Below, in pieces: positions 27,961-36,776 of a stretch of 64,000 nt of DNA; the first letter of the stretch is position 1; each line of letters begins with the position of its first letter. The notes under the pieces are model-generated. The model had not been told where the DNA came from and ran no database searches. It was given only the letters and a program-made list of their open reading frames with translations. Both the position numbers and the translations under genes were made by a program. The DNA is taken from positions 62,001 to 126,000 of the forward strand of contig JAIEMN010000018.1 in assembly GCA_019752115.1 (NCBI GenBank), read 5' to 3'. The DNA comes from Gemmatimonadaceae bacterium. Lineage in GTDB: Bacteria > Gemmatimonadota > Gemmatimonadetes > Gemmatimonadales > Gemmatimonadaceae.

Positions 27961-30900
27961 CGCGCGATATGCTCCAGGGCCGCCAAGCGGGCGGCCGCGT
28001 CTCGGAATTGGATGTCGGTGGCGTACACGCGCTGATAATAGCTACGGGCTTCGTCGAATCGCTGCAGGGCCTCGCACGAAAATGCGAGAAGGTAGAGTAC
28101 CCCGACCCGCTGCTCATCGCCAAGTCCGGGCTCATGCAACGCCCGGGTCAGGACGGTGGCCGCAACCTGATGTCGGCCCTGCTCCACGAAACATTGCCCC
28201 AAAGCCTCGTACGCCGGTAGTCGGTTCCCGTGGCTTCGCAGCGCCTTCTGGAACTCCGCGATCGCGTCGTCGAGGAGGCCCATTTCCTTATAGGCGACCC
28301 CGAGGTCGTAATGGCTCTCGAAATCGTCCTCGCCGAGCGACCGGGCGACGCCCTCCTTGAAGTGCCGCAGGAGTTCGTCGAAGTCGGCCTGCTCGTCGCC
28401 ACTGATGACCGGCTCCCGCATCCGGAGGCGGGTGTCGCCAGCCTGGCCGTCATCGTCCTTGAGCCACGTCGTGAGATCGACGAAATCGTCGTCCGGACGC
28501 GGGGAGGGCGGCGGCGGCGGCGGGGCGGCGGCCCCGAGCGCGGTCCGGGCCCGATCGTCCAGCGGATCGATCTCGAGGACGCGCGCGTAGACCGCCCGGG
28601 CCCGCCCTTCCTCGCCCAACCGCACCAGCGCGTCGGCCAGATCGAGATAGGCCATCCGCAGCCGTTGCAGGTCGTGCATCGCCACGGCGAGTTCGACCCG
28701 ACGCTGGTGATACGCGACCCGTTCCGGACTGACGTGCACCATCTCGTCGCCGATATCGGCGGCCGTCGACAGATCGCCATTGTCGATGAAGCCCTGACGC
28801 GCCGTCTCCAGCTCCGTCAGTGCTTCCTCGCGCTCGCCCGATTCCAAGAGCGCCTCGGCCAAACGCCGGCGGAGCATCCAGTTGTGGGGCAAGCGGCTCA
28901 CCGCCGCCCGCAGCGCGTCGCGACGTGAGGACGCCACAATGGTGGCTTCGGCCGCGACCGCCGCGATCGGCAGCGACGGCGTCGGCATCACCGCGCGCGA
29001 CGCGATGGGGGTGGGGGTCGCGACCTCCACCGGGTCGAGCGAGTCCGCGGCGGCATCGAATTCTTCGGCCGTGGGCAACTCGTCCTCGGCCGACGTCTCG
29101 ATCTCCGCGTCCGCGTGCGAGGCGTCCGCCGTGTCGACCGCCGCGTCCCGCGGGGCCTCGCCCCCTCGCTCGACCGCGGCCTCCACCGATTCCTCGACCG
29201 ATTCTTCGACCGATTCCTCGACCGATTCCTCGACCGATTCCTGCCCCGCTTGGTCGCCCGCGCCCTCGACGGGTTCGTCGAGCGGCACCGGCGTCTCGTC
29301 GGTGTCGGGCGCCGCTTCGAGGTCCACGACTGGGGTTACGGCCTCGTCAGCCGCGTTCGCTAGGTGGTTCGCAGGCGCCGGCGTGGACAGGGCGGCCAGG
29401 TCGGCTTCGACGTCGAGGAGATCGTCGTCCGCGTCGGCCTCGGTTGTGACCGGCACGTCGTCGGTCGTCGCCGCAATGGCCGGCGCCGCCGCGATGGGCG
29501 TCACAGCGCGCGGCGTGGGGCGCGGGGCGCTCGCGGCCGCCAGCCCGGCATCGACAATGGCGTCGTCGAGGAGCAGCGGCGGCAGTTCGCCGGGGAGGAT
29601 GAAGTCGTGCGGATCGACGCGGAAGGGCGGGCGCGTCGGGGGCGCGTGCTCTTCCACCGTATCCAGGTCGAAGTCCAGCATCAGCGGCGTGATGCGGGCC
29701 ACCTGCACGGCGGGCACGTCCATCAGGGGCACATCACCGAGTTCGAGCTCCACCGGCTCGCTCTCGAACGCCACGGCCGCGGCCTCGCCCTCGGCGATGG
29801 CCGCTTCAAGCTCCGGCACGCTTTCGACATCGAGCGGCGTGGGGTCGATGACGGCATCGCTGACCGCGGGCGGCACCACCTCGCCGATCGTCGCGGTCGC
29901 GATCGGCGTGGGGTCGACCACGATCGCGTCCACAAACGGCGGCGTTTCGGTCGCGATGATCTTCGCGATCGTCGGATCTTCCGCGGCGTGTTCGAAATCT
30001 TCGACGACCACATCCTGGAGCAGGTCCACGTGGCCGAACGCCGCCGTTTCGAGTTCGTGCGGCACCAACGGCAACCCTTCGACGTGCGGCTCGGGGAGCG
30101 CGTCGCCCGCCTCCGCCGGCGTCTCGTCGACGGTCAGCCCCTCGAGCGCGGGGACGTCGGCGATGTACTCGCCATTCGCCTCGAGCCCGTCGAGCGGCAC
30201 GACCGGCACCATATCGAAGACCGGCTCCGCCACGGGTGCCGGGATCGCGTCGTCGATGATCGAGCCGGGCTGGCCGTCGTTGCTCACTGGCAGCGCGACG
30301 ATCGCCGCGGTGGCCACCGGCGTCAGATCGCGCGGCGTGGCCATGTTGCGCAGGAGCTGGAGCCCCGGGCCGGGCTCGATAATCGCCGCCGCGAGCGGAT
30401 CGACGGCGGGCTTGGCCCGGACGGGCGTGCGGCTCTTGACGGGGGTCCGGACATGGCGCGACAACGGGGCCGGCTCGGCCTGGCCGTAGTCGACCTGGAT
30501 GAACACCAGGTCCTGCGACTTCTCCTCGCGCTGCGGCGGCCGCGGTGTGCCGTCCTCGACGGCCTTGGGCGCGATGGGCGGCGTCATGCGACGCGGGAGG
30601 GTGATCCCGGCGCGCTGCGCGTACTCGTCCACGAACTTCCGAACTTCGGTCAGCTCGGGCGAGAGATCGGCAATTTCGGCGAGGGCGCGCATGCCTTCCT
30701 CGACCCGCCCTTCCTCGCGCATGCGCGTGGCGTATTCGAGGAAGTTCCTGGTGGCGTCGCCGCGCAATCCTTTCCGGGCGCAGATGCGGCCCAGGGTGAA
30801 ATACACATTCGCGCGCCCGGGCGCGCTGCGCAGGATCTTGTTGCAGAGGGCGATCGCGTTGTTGAAGAGCCCCGACGTCGCATAGTGCTCGACGGCGCGC

Positions 30901-31100
30901 TCGTAATACGTGATCGCGTCCGGCACACGCCCTTGGCGCAGGGCCAGATCGCCCACCTTGTTGAAAAGGGCAACATCCACCTCTTCGCCGGCGGACTCGC
31001 TCTCTTCGATCGACTTGATATAGGCGGCAATCGCCCGGTCGATCTGCTTCAGCTGCTCGAACTCAGCCGCCTTCTTTCGGTGCTTCGCGGCGTTGGACAT
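27957..31100 (-). CDS. 1047-aa TPR protein with acidic low-complexity core
   Basis: I chose ATG 31100 (MSNAAKHRKKAAEFEQLKQI), because the open frame upstream to 31193 is not TPR-like. Residues 1-160 hold four TPR-like units, and 165-720 are acidic Ala/Val/Glu/Pro-rich sequence. TPR units return at 725-860. A segment with DDFVDLTTWLKDDD (871-884) leads to a final TPR block (905-1045). The phrase FDELLRHFKEGVARSLGEDD, then DLGVAYKEMGLLDDAIAEFQ, resembles TPR proteins of myxobacteria. R-x-T-P motifs recur (about 170-175, 217-228, 257-261, 530-535). Residues 621-640 are five ESVE repeats. It is the promoter-proximal gene of the ispB-DUF4321-tatA unit. Confidence 0.88.
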   Translation of the reverse strand: MSNAAKHRKKAAEFEQLKQIDRAIAAYIKSIEESESAGEEVDVALFNKVGDLALRQGRVPDAITYYERAVEHYATSGLFNNAIALCNKILRSAPGRANVYFTLGRICARKGLRGDATRNFLEYATRMREEGRVEEGMRALAEIADLSPELTEVRKFVDEYAQRAGITLPRRMTPPIAPKAVEDGTPRPPQREEKSQDLVFIQVDYGQAEPAPLSRHVRTPVKSRTPVRAKPAVDPLAAAIIEPGPGLQLLRNMATPRDLTPVATAAIVALPVSNDGQPGSIIDDAIPAPVAEPVFDMVPVVPLDGLEANGEYIADVPALEGLTVDETPAEAGDALPEPHVEGLPLVPHELETAAFGHVDLLQDVVVEDFEHAAEDPTIAKIIATETPPFVDAIVVDPTPIATATIGEVVPPAVSDAVIDPTPLDVESVPELEAAIAEGEAAAVAFESEPVELELGDVPLMDVPAVQVARITPLMLDFDLDTVEEHAPPTRPPFRVDPHDFILPGELPPLLLDDAIVDAGLAAASAPRPTPRAVTPIAAAPAIAATTDDVPVTTEADADDDLLDVEADLAALSTPAPANHLANAADEAVTPVVDLEAAPDTDETPVPLDEPVEGAGDQAGQESVEESVEESVEESVEESVEAAVERGGEAPRDAAVDTADASHADAEIETSAEDELPTAEEFDAAADSLDPVEVATPTPIASRAVMPTPSLPIAAVAAEATIVASSRRDALRAAVSRLPHNWMLRRRLAEALLESGEREEALTELETARQGFIDNGDLSTAADIGDEMVHVSPERVAYHQRRVELAVAMHDLQRLRMAYLDLADALVRLGEEGRARAVYARVLEIDPLDDRARTALGAAAPPPPPPSPRPDDDFVDLTTWLKDDDGQAGDTRLRMREPVISGDEQADFDELLRHFKEGVARSLGEDDFESHYDLGVAYKEMGLLDDAIAEFQKALRSHGNRLPAYEALGQCFVEQGRHQVAATVLTRALHEPGLGDEQRVGVLYLLAFSCEALQRFDEARSYYQRVYATDIQFRDAAARLAALEHIAR
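29188..29243. repeat. 12-bp in-frame tandem repeat
   Basis: GATTCCTCGACC repeats four times, with one T for C change in copy 2, plus a partial fifth copy. It encodes the ESVE tetrapeptide repeats of the 1047-aa TPR protein and is probably prone to copy-number change without loss of frame. Confidence 0.9.
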
Positions 31101-31133
31101 TGCGTTCGAGGCTGACTCCGAGAGGCGGTAGAC

Positions 31134-31158
31134 CCACGCCGGCGACCACCGGACGTGG
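31134..31158. promoter_or_regulatory. imperfect hairpin between hutI and the TPR gene
   Basis: CCACG-CCGG (31134-31142) and CCGG-A-CGTGG (31149-31158) pair with a one-base bulge and a 6-nt loop. It lies 34 nt upstream of the TPR start. There is no T-run. It may be a hutI terminator or a leader hairpin. Nothing else is evident in the 141-nt gap. Confidence 0.3.
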
Positions 31159-31241
31159 TGCACTCCGCGCCACGAGGGTTCCCCGTCGGGCACCCCCTGT
31201 CACGCGGAGACGCAGAGATCCCGAGCCGCCGCGATGCGTCT

Positions 31242-32504
31242 TTACCGTGCCACGTGACACGGCCGGCCGGCAGCCCACGATCCAGTACACAGACGCTCGC
31301 CGAACCAGTAAGGCAACGCCCGGTAGTCGTCCACGCCGTGTACGGCGAGATCGGCCCGGAAGCCCGGGACGAGCTGCCCGGTGACCCCCGCCAGGCCAAG
31401 TGCGGCCGCGCCGTTGACGGTGGCGGCGACCCACGCCTCCCCGGCCGACATCCGGAGCTCGGAGACGGCGAGGGTCAGGACGAGCGGGAAGCTCTGGAGG
31501 GGCGATGTGCCGGGGTTCAGGTCGGTGGCGAGGGCAACCGCCGCCCCGGCTTCGATCAGGGCTCTAGCGGGCGCCTGGCGGCCCGTTCCGAGGAAGAGCA
31601 TGGTCCCCGGCAGGAGCGTGGCGACCGTCTCGCTGGCGGCGAGCGCCGCAATCCCCGCGGGGGAGATCGCCGCCAGATGATCGGCGCTGACCGCCCCCAG
31701 CTCGGCGGCCAGGACGGCCGCGCCGCCGTCATGGAGCTCGTCGGCGTGGAGCTTGGGGCGCATTCCAAAGGGACGGGCCGCGGTGAGGAGACGCCGTGCC
31801 TCGTCCACGGTGAAGACGCCCGGCTCGCAAAACACATCGGCAAAGTCGGCGAGCTGTTCGGCCCCAACCGCGGGATACAGTTCGTCGCAGATGGCCGCGA
31901 TCCACGCCTCGCGCCCACCGGGCTGCTCCCGGTACTCGAGTGGCACCTCGTGGGCGCCGAGGCACGTGGCGATGATGTTGACGGTGGCGTCACCGGCGAG
32001 CGACCGGATGACGCGGAGCGTTCGCAGCTCATCGGCGACCGTGAGGCCGTAGCCGGATTTGATCTCTACGGTGGTCACGCCCCCCGCCGCCAGCGCCCGC
32101 AGCCGCGGCAGCGCGAGGGCGTGGAGCTCCTCGTTGGTGCGTTGACGCAGGTCGCGGACGGAACTGTGAATGCCGCCGCCCCGGCGCGCGATCTCGAGAT
32201 ACGGTACGCCGGTCGCGCGCAGTTCGTGCTCGGCAAAGCGCGCGGCCCCGAAGACGGTGTGCGTATGACTGTCTACGAAGCCGGGCGCGAGGACGCCGCG
32301 CGCACAGTCGATGACGTGGGCGCCGGGGTAGGTCCGGTGCAACTCGTCATCGGGCGCGACCGCGATGATGCGATCACCCTGCACGGCCACGCCGATGCCT
32401 TCGCGCACGCCGGCATCGGCCATCTCGCGCCCCTTCCGCGCCCGTGCCGGCCCCTGCGCGGTGACGGTTTGCGCCGCGTTGACGAAGAGCGTGATCTCAG
32501 ACAT
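31242..32504 (-). CDS. hutI: imidazolonepropionase
   Basis: Third histidine-degradation enzyme, hydrolysing imidazolonepropionate to N-formimino-L-glutamate. It is an amidohydrolase of 420 aa. Metal ligands appear in VDSHTHTVFG near residue 75. The family-typical HSSVRDLRQRTNEEL follows at about 115, then EIKSGYGL and KLHADELHDGGAAVLAAELGAVSADHL. The C-terminal region has LALATDLNPGTSP. It is separated by 20 nt from the radical SAM gene, which stands between it and hutU. It is the last gene of the hut cluster. Confidence 0.95.
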   Translation of the reverse strand: MSEITLFVNAAQTVTAQGPARARKGREMADAGVREGIGVAVQGDRIIAVAPDDELHRTYPGAHVIDCARGVLAPGFVDSHTHTVFGAARFAEHELRATGVPYLEIARRGGGIHSSVRDLRQRTNEELHALALPRLRALAAGGVTTVEIKSGYGLTVADELRTLRVIRSLAGDATVNIIATCLGAHEVPLEYREQPGGREAWIAAICDELYPAVGAEQLADFADVFCEPGVFTVDEARRLLTAARPFGMRPKLHADELHDGGAAVLAAELGAVSADHLAAISPAGIAALAASETVATLLPGTMLFLGTGRQAPARALIEAGAAVALATDLNPGTSPLQSFPLVLTLAVSELRMSAGEAWVAATVNGAAALGLAGVTGQLVPGFRADLAVHGVDDYRALPYWFGERLCTGSWAAGRPCHVAR

Positions 32505-32524
32505 GGCGGGAGGCGGCGAAAGGG

Positions 32525-33520
32525 TCAGGACGCGGCAGGTTCCACGGTGGCGAACACATCGCGCACGCGCGACATCAAACGGAGCGGCGCCTGCGCCTCA
32601 CCGCGACAAGCGTAGTAGCAGGCGTTGCAGTTGATCGGCTCGTACCCCTGATACGACTCCCACGGCCCATCGGGCTTGAAGTCCGGGCAACGCCGCACCT
32701 GCCCCTGGGGATCGATGTGAATCGTGGTGGACCCGCTCTGACACGGCTCGTTCATCTCGCCGCGGATGTAGCGCGGGATCTGCTCGAGGTAGTAATCGGA
32801 GTTGGTGATGACGCCGCGGCGGGATTTCTTGTAGGCGAGGAGCTGCTCCACCACGCGCTCCAGCGCGGCGGGGTCCTGCTCCTGGAACAGAAACTCCCGA
32901 TTGCCGTTCTTGAGCGCGGTGTACACCGAGAAGTTCACGCCCCCGCCCAGCTCCGCGGCCTTGTGCACGATCGGCAGGATCTGATCGAGGTTGTCGTTCT
33001 TGATGACCGTATTGAAGCGCACGCCGCCGATACCGGCGGCGCGCATGCGCGGCACCACATCGAGAATCTTGGCGGTCAGCCCCGGAATCCCGCGTGCGTC
33101 ATCATGCCGCCCGTCGAGATAGTCGAGCGAAATGTTGAACTGATCCACGCCGGCGTCCCAGAGCGACTGCGCCCGATCGAGCGACAGCAGCGCCCCGTGC
33201 GTGATGAGCTGCACGTACACATAGCGCACGGACGACCGCACGGCCCGCACCACGTCCTCGAGGTCGCGCCGCAGCAGCGGCTCGCCCCCGGTGAAGGTGA
33301 CCAGCATGGGCGCAAAGTGCTTGGTGATCGCGGCGAAGTTGGCCCACTCCCGCTCCTTCTCGCTCGCCGGGGTCTGCCAGTAATCGCAGAACCCGCAGCG
33401 CGCGTTGCAGCGCATCGTGACTTCGAAGTTGAGCAAGACCGGACGCTTCCGCACCCGCAACCACGCGTACTTCGACAGAAAGATCGGAATGTGCCAGGGC
33501 CGGTACCGGCTCGACAGCAT
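32525..33520 (-). CDS. radical SAM / SPASM-like protein in the hut operon
   Basis: Radical S-adenosylmethionine enzyme, 331 aa, reaction unknown. The [4Fe-4S] motif CNARCGFC gives Cys38, Cys42 and Cys45. TFTGGEPLLRRDLEDVV (75-91) is the SAM-binding GGEP motif. A C-terminal SPASM-like region offers extra cluster ligands: Cys260, Cys278, Cys298, Cys301 and Cys305, of which 298-305 form CxxCxxxC. The ATG shares a base pair of the hutU TGA (TGATG), so it is translationally coupled to urocanase. The frame upstream is a hutU shadow. It is not a known Hut enzyme. Candidates include peptide or cofactor maturation, or modification of an unknown substrate. Confidence 0.88.
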   Translation of the reverse strand: MLSSRYRPWHIPIFLSKYAWLRVRKRPVLLNFEVTMRCNARCGFCDYWQTPASEKEREWANFAAITKHFAPMLVTFTGGEPLLRRDLEDVVRAVRSSVRYVYVQLITHGALLSLDRAQSLWDAGVDQFNISLDYLDGRHDDARGIPGLTAKILDVVPRMRAAGIGGVRFNTVIKNDNLDQILPIVHKAAELGGGVNFSVYTALKNGNREFLFQEQDPAALERVVEQLLAYKKSRRGVITNSDYYLEQIPRYIRGEMNEPCQSGSTTIHIDPQGQVRRCPDFKPDGPWESYQGYEPINCNACYYACRGEAQAPLRLMSRVRDVFATVEPAAS

Positions 33521-35208
33521 CAGCCTTCCCGCATGGGCAGGCGAATGCCTTCGCGTTCCGCTGTGGCAATGGCGATGTCGTAGCCCGCTTCCGCGTGACG
33601 GGCGACCCCGATCCCCGGGTCGTTCGTGAGCACGCGCTCGAGGCGGCGCCGCATCCGCTCGGTGCCATCGGCAACAATGACCTGCCCCGCGTGCAGGGAG
33701 TTGCCAATGCCCACGCCGCCGCCGTGATGGAAGGAGACCCACGAGGCCCCGCTCGCGGTATTGAGGAGCGCGTTGAGAATCGCCCAATCGGCGATCGCAT
33801 CGCTGCCGTCCTTCATCGCCTCCGTCTCGCGGAACGGCGAGGCCACGCTGCCGGTGTCGAGGTGGTCGCGCCCGATCACGATGGGCGCCGAGACTTCGCC
33901 CCGCGCCACGAGATCGTTGAGCGCCAGCGCAAAGCGTGCGCGCTCGCCCTGGCCCAGCCAGCAGATGCGCGCCGGCAGCCCCTGAAAGGCGATGCGCTCC
34001 TGCGCCAGCGAGATCCAGCGCTTGAGCGCGGCGTCTTCGGGGAAGAGCTCCAGGACGAGACGATCGGTGCGCGCGATATCGGCGGGATCGCCGGAGAGCG
34101 CGACCCAGCGGAACGGCCCCTTGCCGGCACAGAACAGCGGGCGGATGTACTCGGGCACAAAACCAGGAATGCGAAACGCGTCGTCCACGCCGGCGTCGAA
34201 CGCCACCGTGCGGATGTTGTTGCCGTAGTCAAAGGCGATCGCGCCCCGATCCTGCATCGTGCGCATGGCCCGCACATGCTGCACCACACTCGCGGTGGCG
34301 CACTCGAGATACGCCGCCTCGTCTTCGCGACGCAACGCGGCCGCCTGCGAGAGCGACAGCCCCGCCGGGATGTACCCCACGAGCATGTCGTGCGCACTGG
34401 TCTGGTCCGTAACGACATCGGGCGTAATGCCGCGTCGCACCAGTTCGGGGAGCACCTCCGCCGCATTGCCCAGCAAGCCCACCGACAATCCGCGCCGCTC
34501 GGCCTGCGCCTCCTGCAGCCACGTGAGGGCCTCATCGAGCGACGCCGTCTTCCGGTCGCAGTAGCGCGTGCGAATCCGCATGTCGATCCGCGACTCGTCG
34601 ATCTCCACGCCGAGCACCGCCGCCCCATTCATGGCCGCGGCCAACGGCTGCGCGCCCCCCATGCCGCCCAATCCCGCCGTGACGACCAGGCGCCCCGAGA
34701 GCGTACCACCGAAGTGTCGGTCGGCCACCGCCGCGAACGTTTCGTACGTGCCCTGCACGATGCCCTGCGAGCCGATGTAGATCCACGAGCCCGCGGTCAT
34801 CTGCCCGTACATCGTGAGCCCCAGCTGCTCGAGGCGGCGGAACTCGGCCCACGTGGCCCAGCGGCCGACGAGATTGGCGTTCGCCAGCAAGACGCGCGGC
34901 GCGTCGACATGCGTCTTGAAGACGGCGACGGGCTTGCCGCTCTGCACGAGCATCGTTTCGTCGTCGGCCAGCGTCTCGAGTGTGCGCACGATGGCGTCGA
35001 AGGCCGCCCAGCTGCGCGCGGCACGACCGGTGCCGCCGTACACCACGAGATCATCGGGGCGCTCCGCCACCTCGGCATCGAGGTTGTTCATCAGCATGCG
35101 GAGCGCGGCTTCCTGCTCCCACCCGCGGCACCGAAGCGTGGCCCCACGGGGCGCGCGTACCGGACGCGGGCCGGAGACGGTGGACGAAGGCATGGCGAGG
35201 GTGGTCAT
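33520..35208 (-). CDS. hutU: urocanate hydratase
   Basis: NAD-dependent urocanase, second step of histidine breakdown, converting urocanate to imidazolonepropionate. The 562-aa length is typical. Visible family motifs are [50 protein letters not shown] (an NAD-binding Gly-rich region near residue 165), [16 protein letters not shown], and [22 protein letters not shown] near the C-terminus. The start overlaps the hutH stop, and its own stop overlaps the radical SAM start. Confidence 0.97.
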   Translation of the reverse strand: MTTLAMPSSTVSGPRPVRAPRGATLRCRGWEQEAALRMLMNNLDAEVAERPDDLVVYGGTGRAARSWAAFDAIVRTLETLADDETMLVQSGKPVAVFKTHVDAPRVLLANANLVGRWATWAEFRRLEQLGLTMYGQMTAGSWIYIGSQGIVQGTYETFAAVADRHFGGTLSGRLVVTAGLGGMGGAQPLAAAMNGAAVLGVEIDESRIDMRIRTRYCDRKTASLDEALTWLQEAQAERRGLSVGLLGNAAEVLPELVRRGITPDVVTDQTSAHDMLVGYIPAGLSLSQAAALRREDEAAYLECATASVVQHVRAMRTMQDRGAIAFDYGNNIRTVAFDAGVDDAFRIPGFVPEYIRPLFCAGKGPFRWVALSGDPADIARTDRLVLELFPEDAALKRWISLAQERIAFQGLPARICWLGQGERARFALALNDLVARGEVSAPIVIGRDHLDTGSVASPFRETEAMKDGSDAIADWAILNALLNTASGASWVSFHHGGGVGIGNSLHAGQVIVADGTERMRRRLERVLTNDPGIGVARHAEAGYDIAIATAEREGIRLPMREG

Positions 35209-36722
35209 GCGAGCACCGGGTCGGTAATCGAGTCAAAGGCCCCGGCGGCGAGCGCCAGACCGAGGCGGGTGATGTCGGGGGAGGGCGAGCGGTCTCCGGC
35301 CGCCTTCGCGACGAATTGACGGACGATGGCGTGCGCGGCTTCCACGGGCTGACTGCTTCGCAGGGGCCGCCGATGTTCGAGGCCTTCGGCCGCGGTGATG
35401 AGCTCGATGGCCAGTACGTGCCGGAGGTTTCGCACCGAGCGCCGCAACTTGGTGGCCGCGCCCATCGCCATCGGCACGATGTCTTCCTTGTTGCCGTCGG
35501 TGGGGATGGAATCGACACTCGCCGGATGCGCCAGCTGCTTGCACTCGCTCGCGAGTGCGGCCGCCGTGACCTGCGACATCATGTGTCCCGACTCCAGCCC
35601 CGGCTCCGCCGCCAGGAACGCCGGCAGCCCCTGATTGAGATCGGGGTGCACGAGCCGATCGATACGACGCTCCGCCACCACCGCCAGGTTCGCGCTGATG
35701 ATCGCGAGGAAGTCACTCGCCATCCCCACCGCCTGCCCGTGGAAGTTGCCACCGCTCAGCAGCTCCCCGCTCTCCATCACGAGCGGGTTGTCGGTCGCCG
35801 CATTCAGCTCGCGCGTGATGATCGCACTCGCAAAGCGCAGGGTATCGAGGGCCGGGCCATGCACCTGCGGCACACAACGCAGCGCGTAGGCATCCTGCAC
35901 CCGGGGATCGCCGAACCGGTGCGATTCGCGCACTTCGCTCTCGCCCAGCAGTCGCCGGAGGATCGCCGCGGACTCGGCCTGCCCAAGTTGGCCACGCGCC
36001 TCCTGGATGCGCGCATCGAACGCGTCGGGGGTGCCGAGCAGCGCTTCGAGGCTCATGGCGGTAGCGATGTGCGCCGCGCGCCAGAGGCGCTCCAATTCGG
36101 CCGCGGCCAGCGCGGCCACCGCGGTGTGGGCCTGCGTGCCGTTGATCAGCGCCAGCCCCTCCTTCGCCGCGAGCGTCAGGGGCGTGAGCCCGGCCGCCTG
36201 CAGGATCGCCGCCGCCTCCCCTTCCTGCCCCTGATAGCGCGCGATCCCTTCACCGATCAGGACCAGCGCCAGATGCGCGAGGGGCGCGAGGTCACCACTC
36301 GCACCGACACTTCCCTGCTCCGGGACCACCGGCCACACGCCGGCATTCAGCATGGCGAGCACGGCGTCCACGACCTCGGGGCGCGCCCCCGCGTAGCCGG
36401 TGGCCAGCACGTTGGCGCGCAGCAGCATCATGGCGCGGACCTCGCGCTCCGGTAACGCATCGCCCACGCCGGCCGCATGGCTGCGCACGAGATTGCGCTG
36501 CAAGGCCGCGAGCCGATCGTTCGGAATGGTGACTTCGGAGAGCTTACCGAAGCCGGTGTTGATGCCGTACACGGGCGCGCCCTTCGCAATTGCGCCATCC
36601 ACGACGGCACGGGTGCGCTGCATGCGGGCCCGCGCCTCGGCGGACAACGCCACCGGGACGCGTTCATCGGCTACCGCCACGACATCGGCGATGCGGAGGG
36701 AACGACCGTCGAGCTGGAGCAC
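35205..36722 (-). CDS. hutH: histidine ammonia-lyase
   Basis: Converts histidine to urocanate and ammonia. The Ala-Ser-Gly triad that cyclises to the MIO cofactor is at residues 141-143 ([14 protein letters not shown]). [10 protein letters not shown] is at 52-61, and the C-terminal half has [20 protein letters not shown] prefer the GTG at 36722, preceded by AGGAGA 8-10 nt upstream, giving 505 aa and the normal HAL opening. The frame extends to 36773 with a non-conserved leader. It begins the hut cluster, 54 nt after lptD. No HutC-type regulator is in the window. Confidence 0.96.
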   Translation of the reverse strand: MLQLDGRSLRIADVVAVADERVPVALSAEARARMQRTRAVVDGAIAKGAPVYGINTGFGKLSEVTIPNDRLAALQRNLVRSHAAGVGDALPEREVRAMMLLRANVLATGYAGARPEVVDAVLAMLNAGVWPVVPEQGSVGASGDLAPLAHLALVLIGEGIARYQGQEGEAAAILQAAGLTPLTLAAKEGLALINGTQAHTAVAALAAAELERLWRAAHIATAMSLEALLGTPDAFDARIQEARGQLGQAESAAILRRLLGESEVRESHRFGDPRVQDAYALRCVPQVHGPALDTLRFASAIITRELNAATDNPLVMESGELLSGGNFHGQAVGMASDFLAIISANLAVVAERRIDRLVHPDLNQGLPAFLAAEPGLESGHMMSQVTAAALASECKQLAHPASVDSIPTDGNKEDIVPMAMGAATKLRRSVRNLRHVLAIELITAAEGLEHRRPLRSSQPVEAAHAIVRQFVAKAAGDRSPSPDITRLGLALAAGAFDSITDPVLA

Positions 36723-36776
36723 AGAGGGGTCTCCTGTCGCCCGGGGGCGGGAAGACAGCAGGCGGGAGGACACCGG

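Noticed and set aside
29364-31115. 583-aa and 535-aa plus-strand frames opposite the long TPR gene
   Set aside because: Low-complexity coding DNA opens all frames. The minus frame has intact TPR motifs at both ends.
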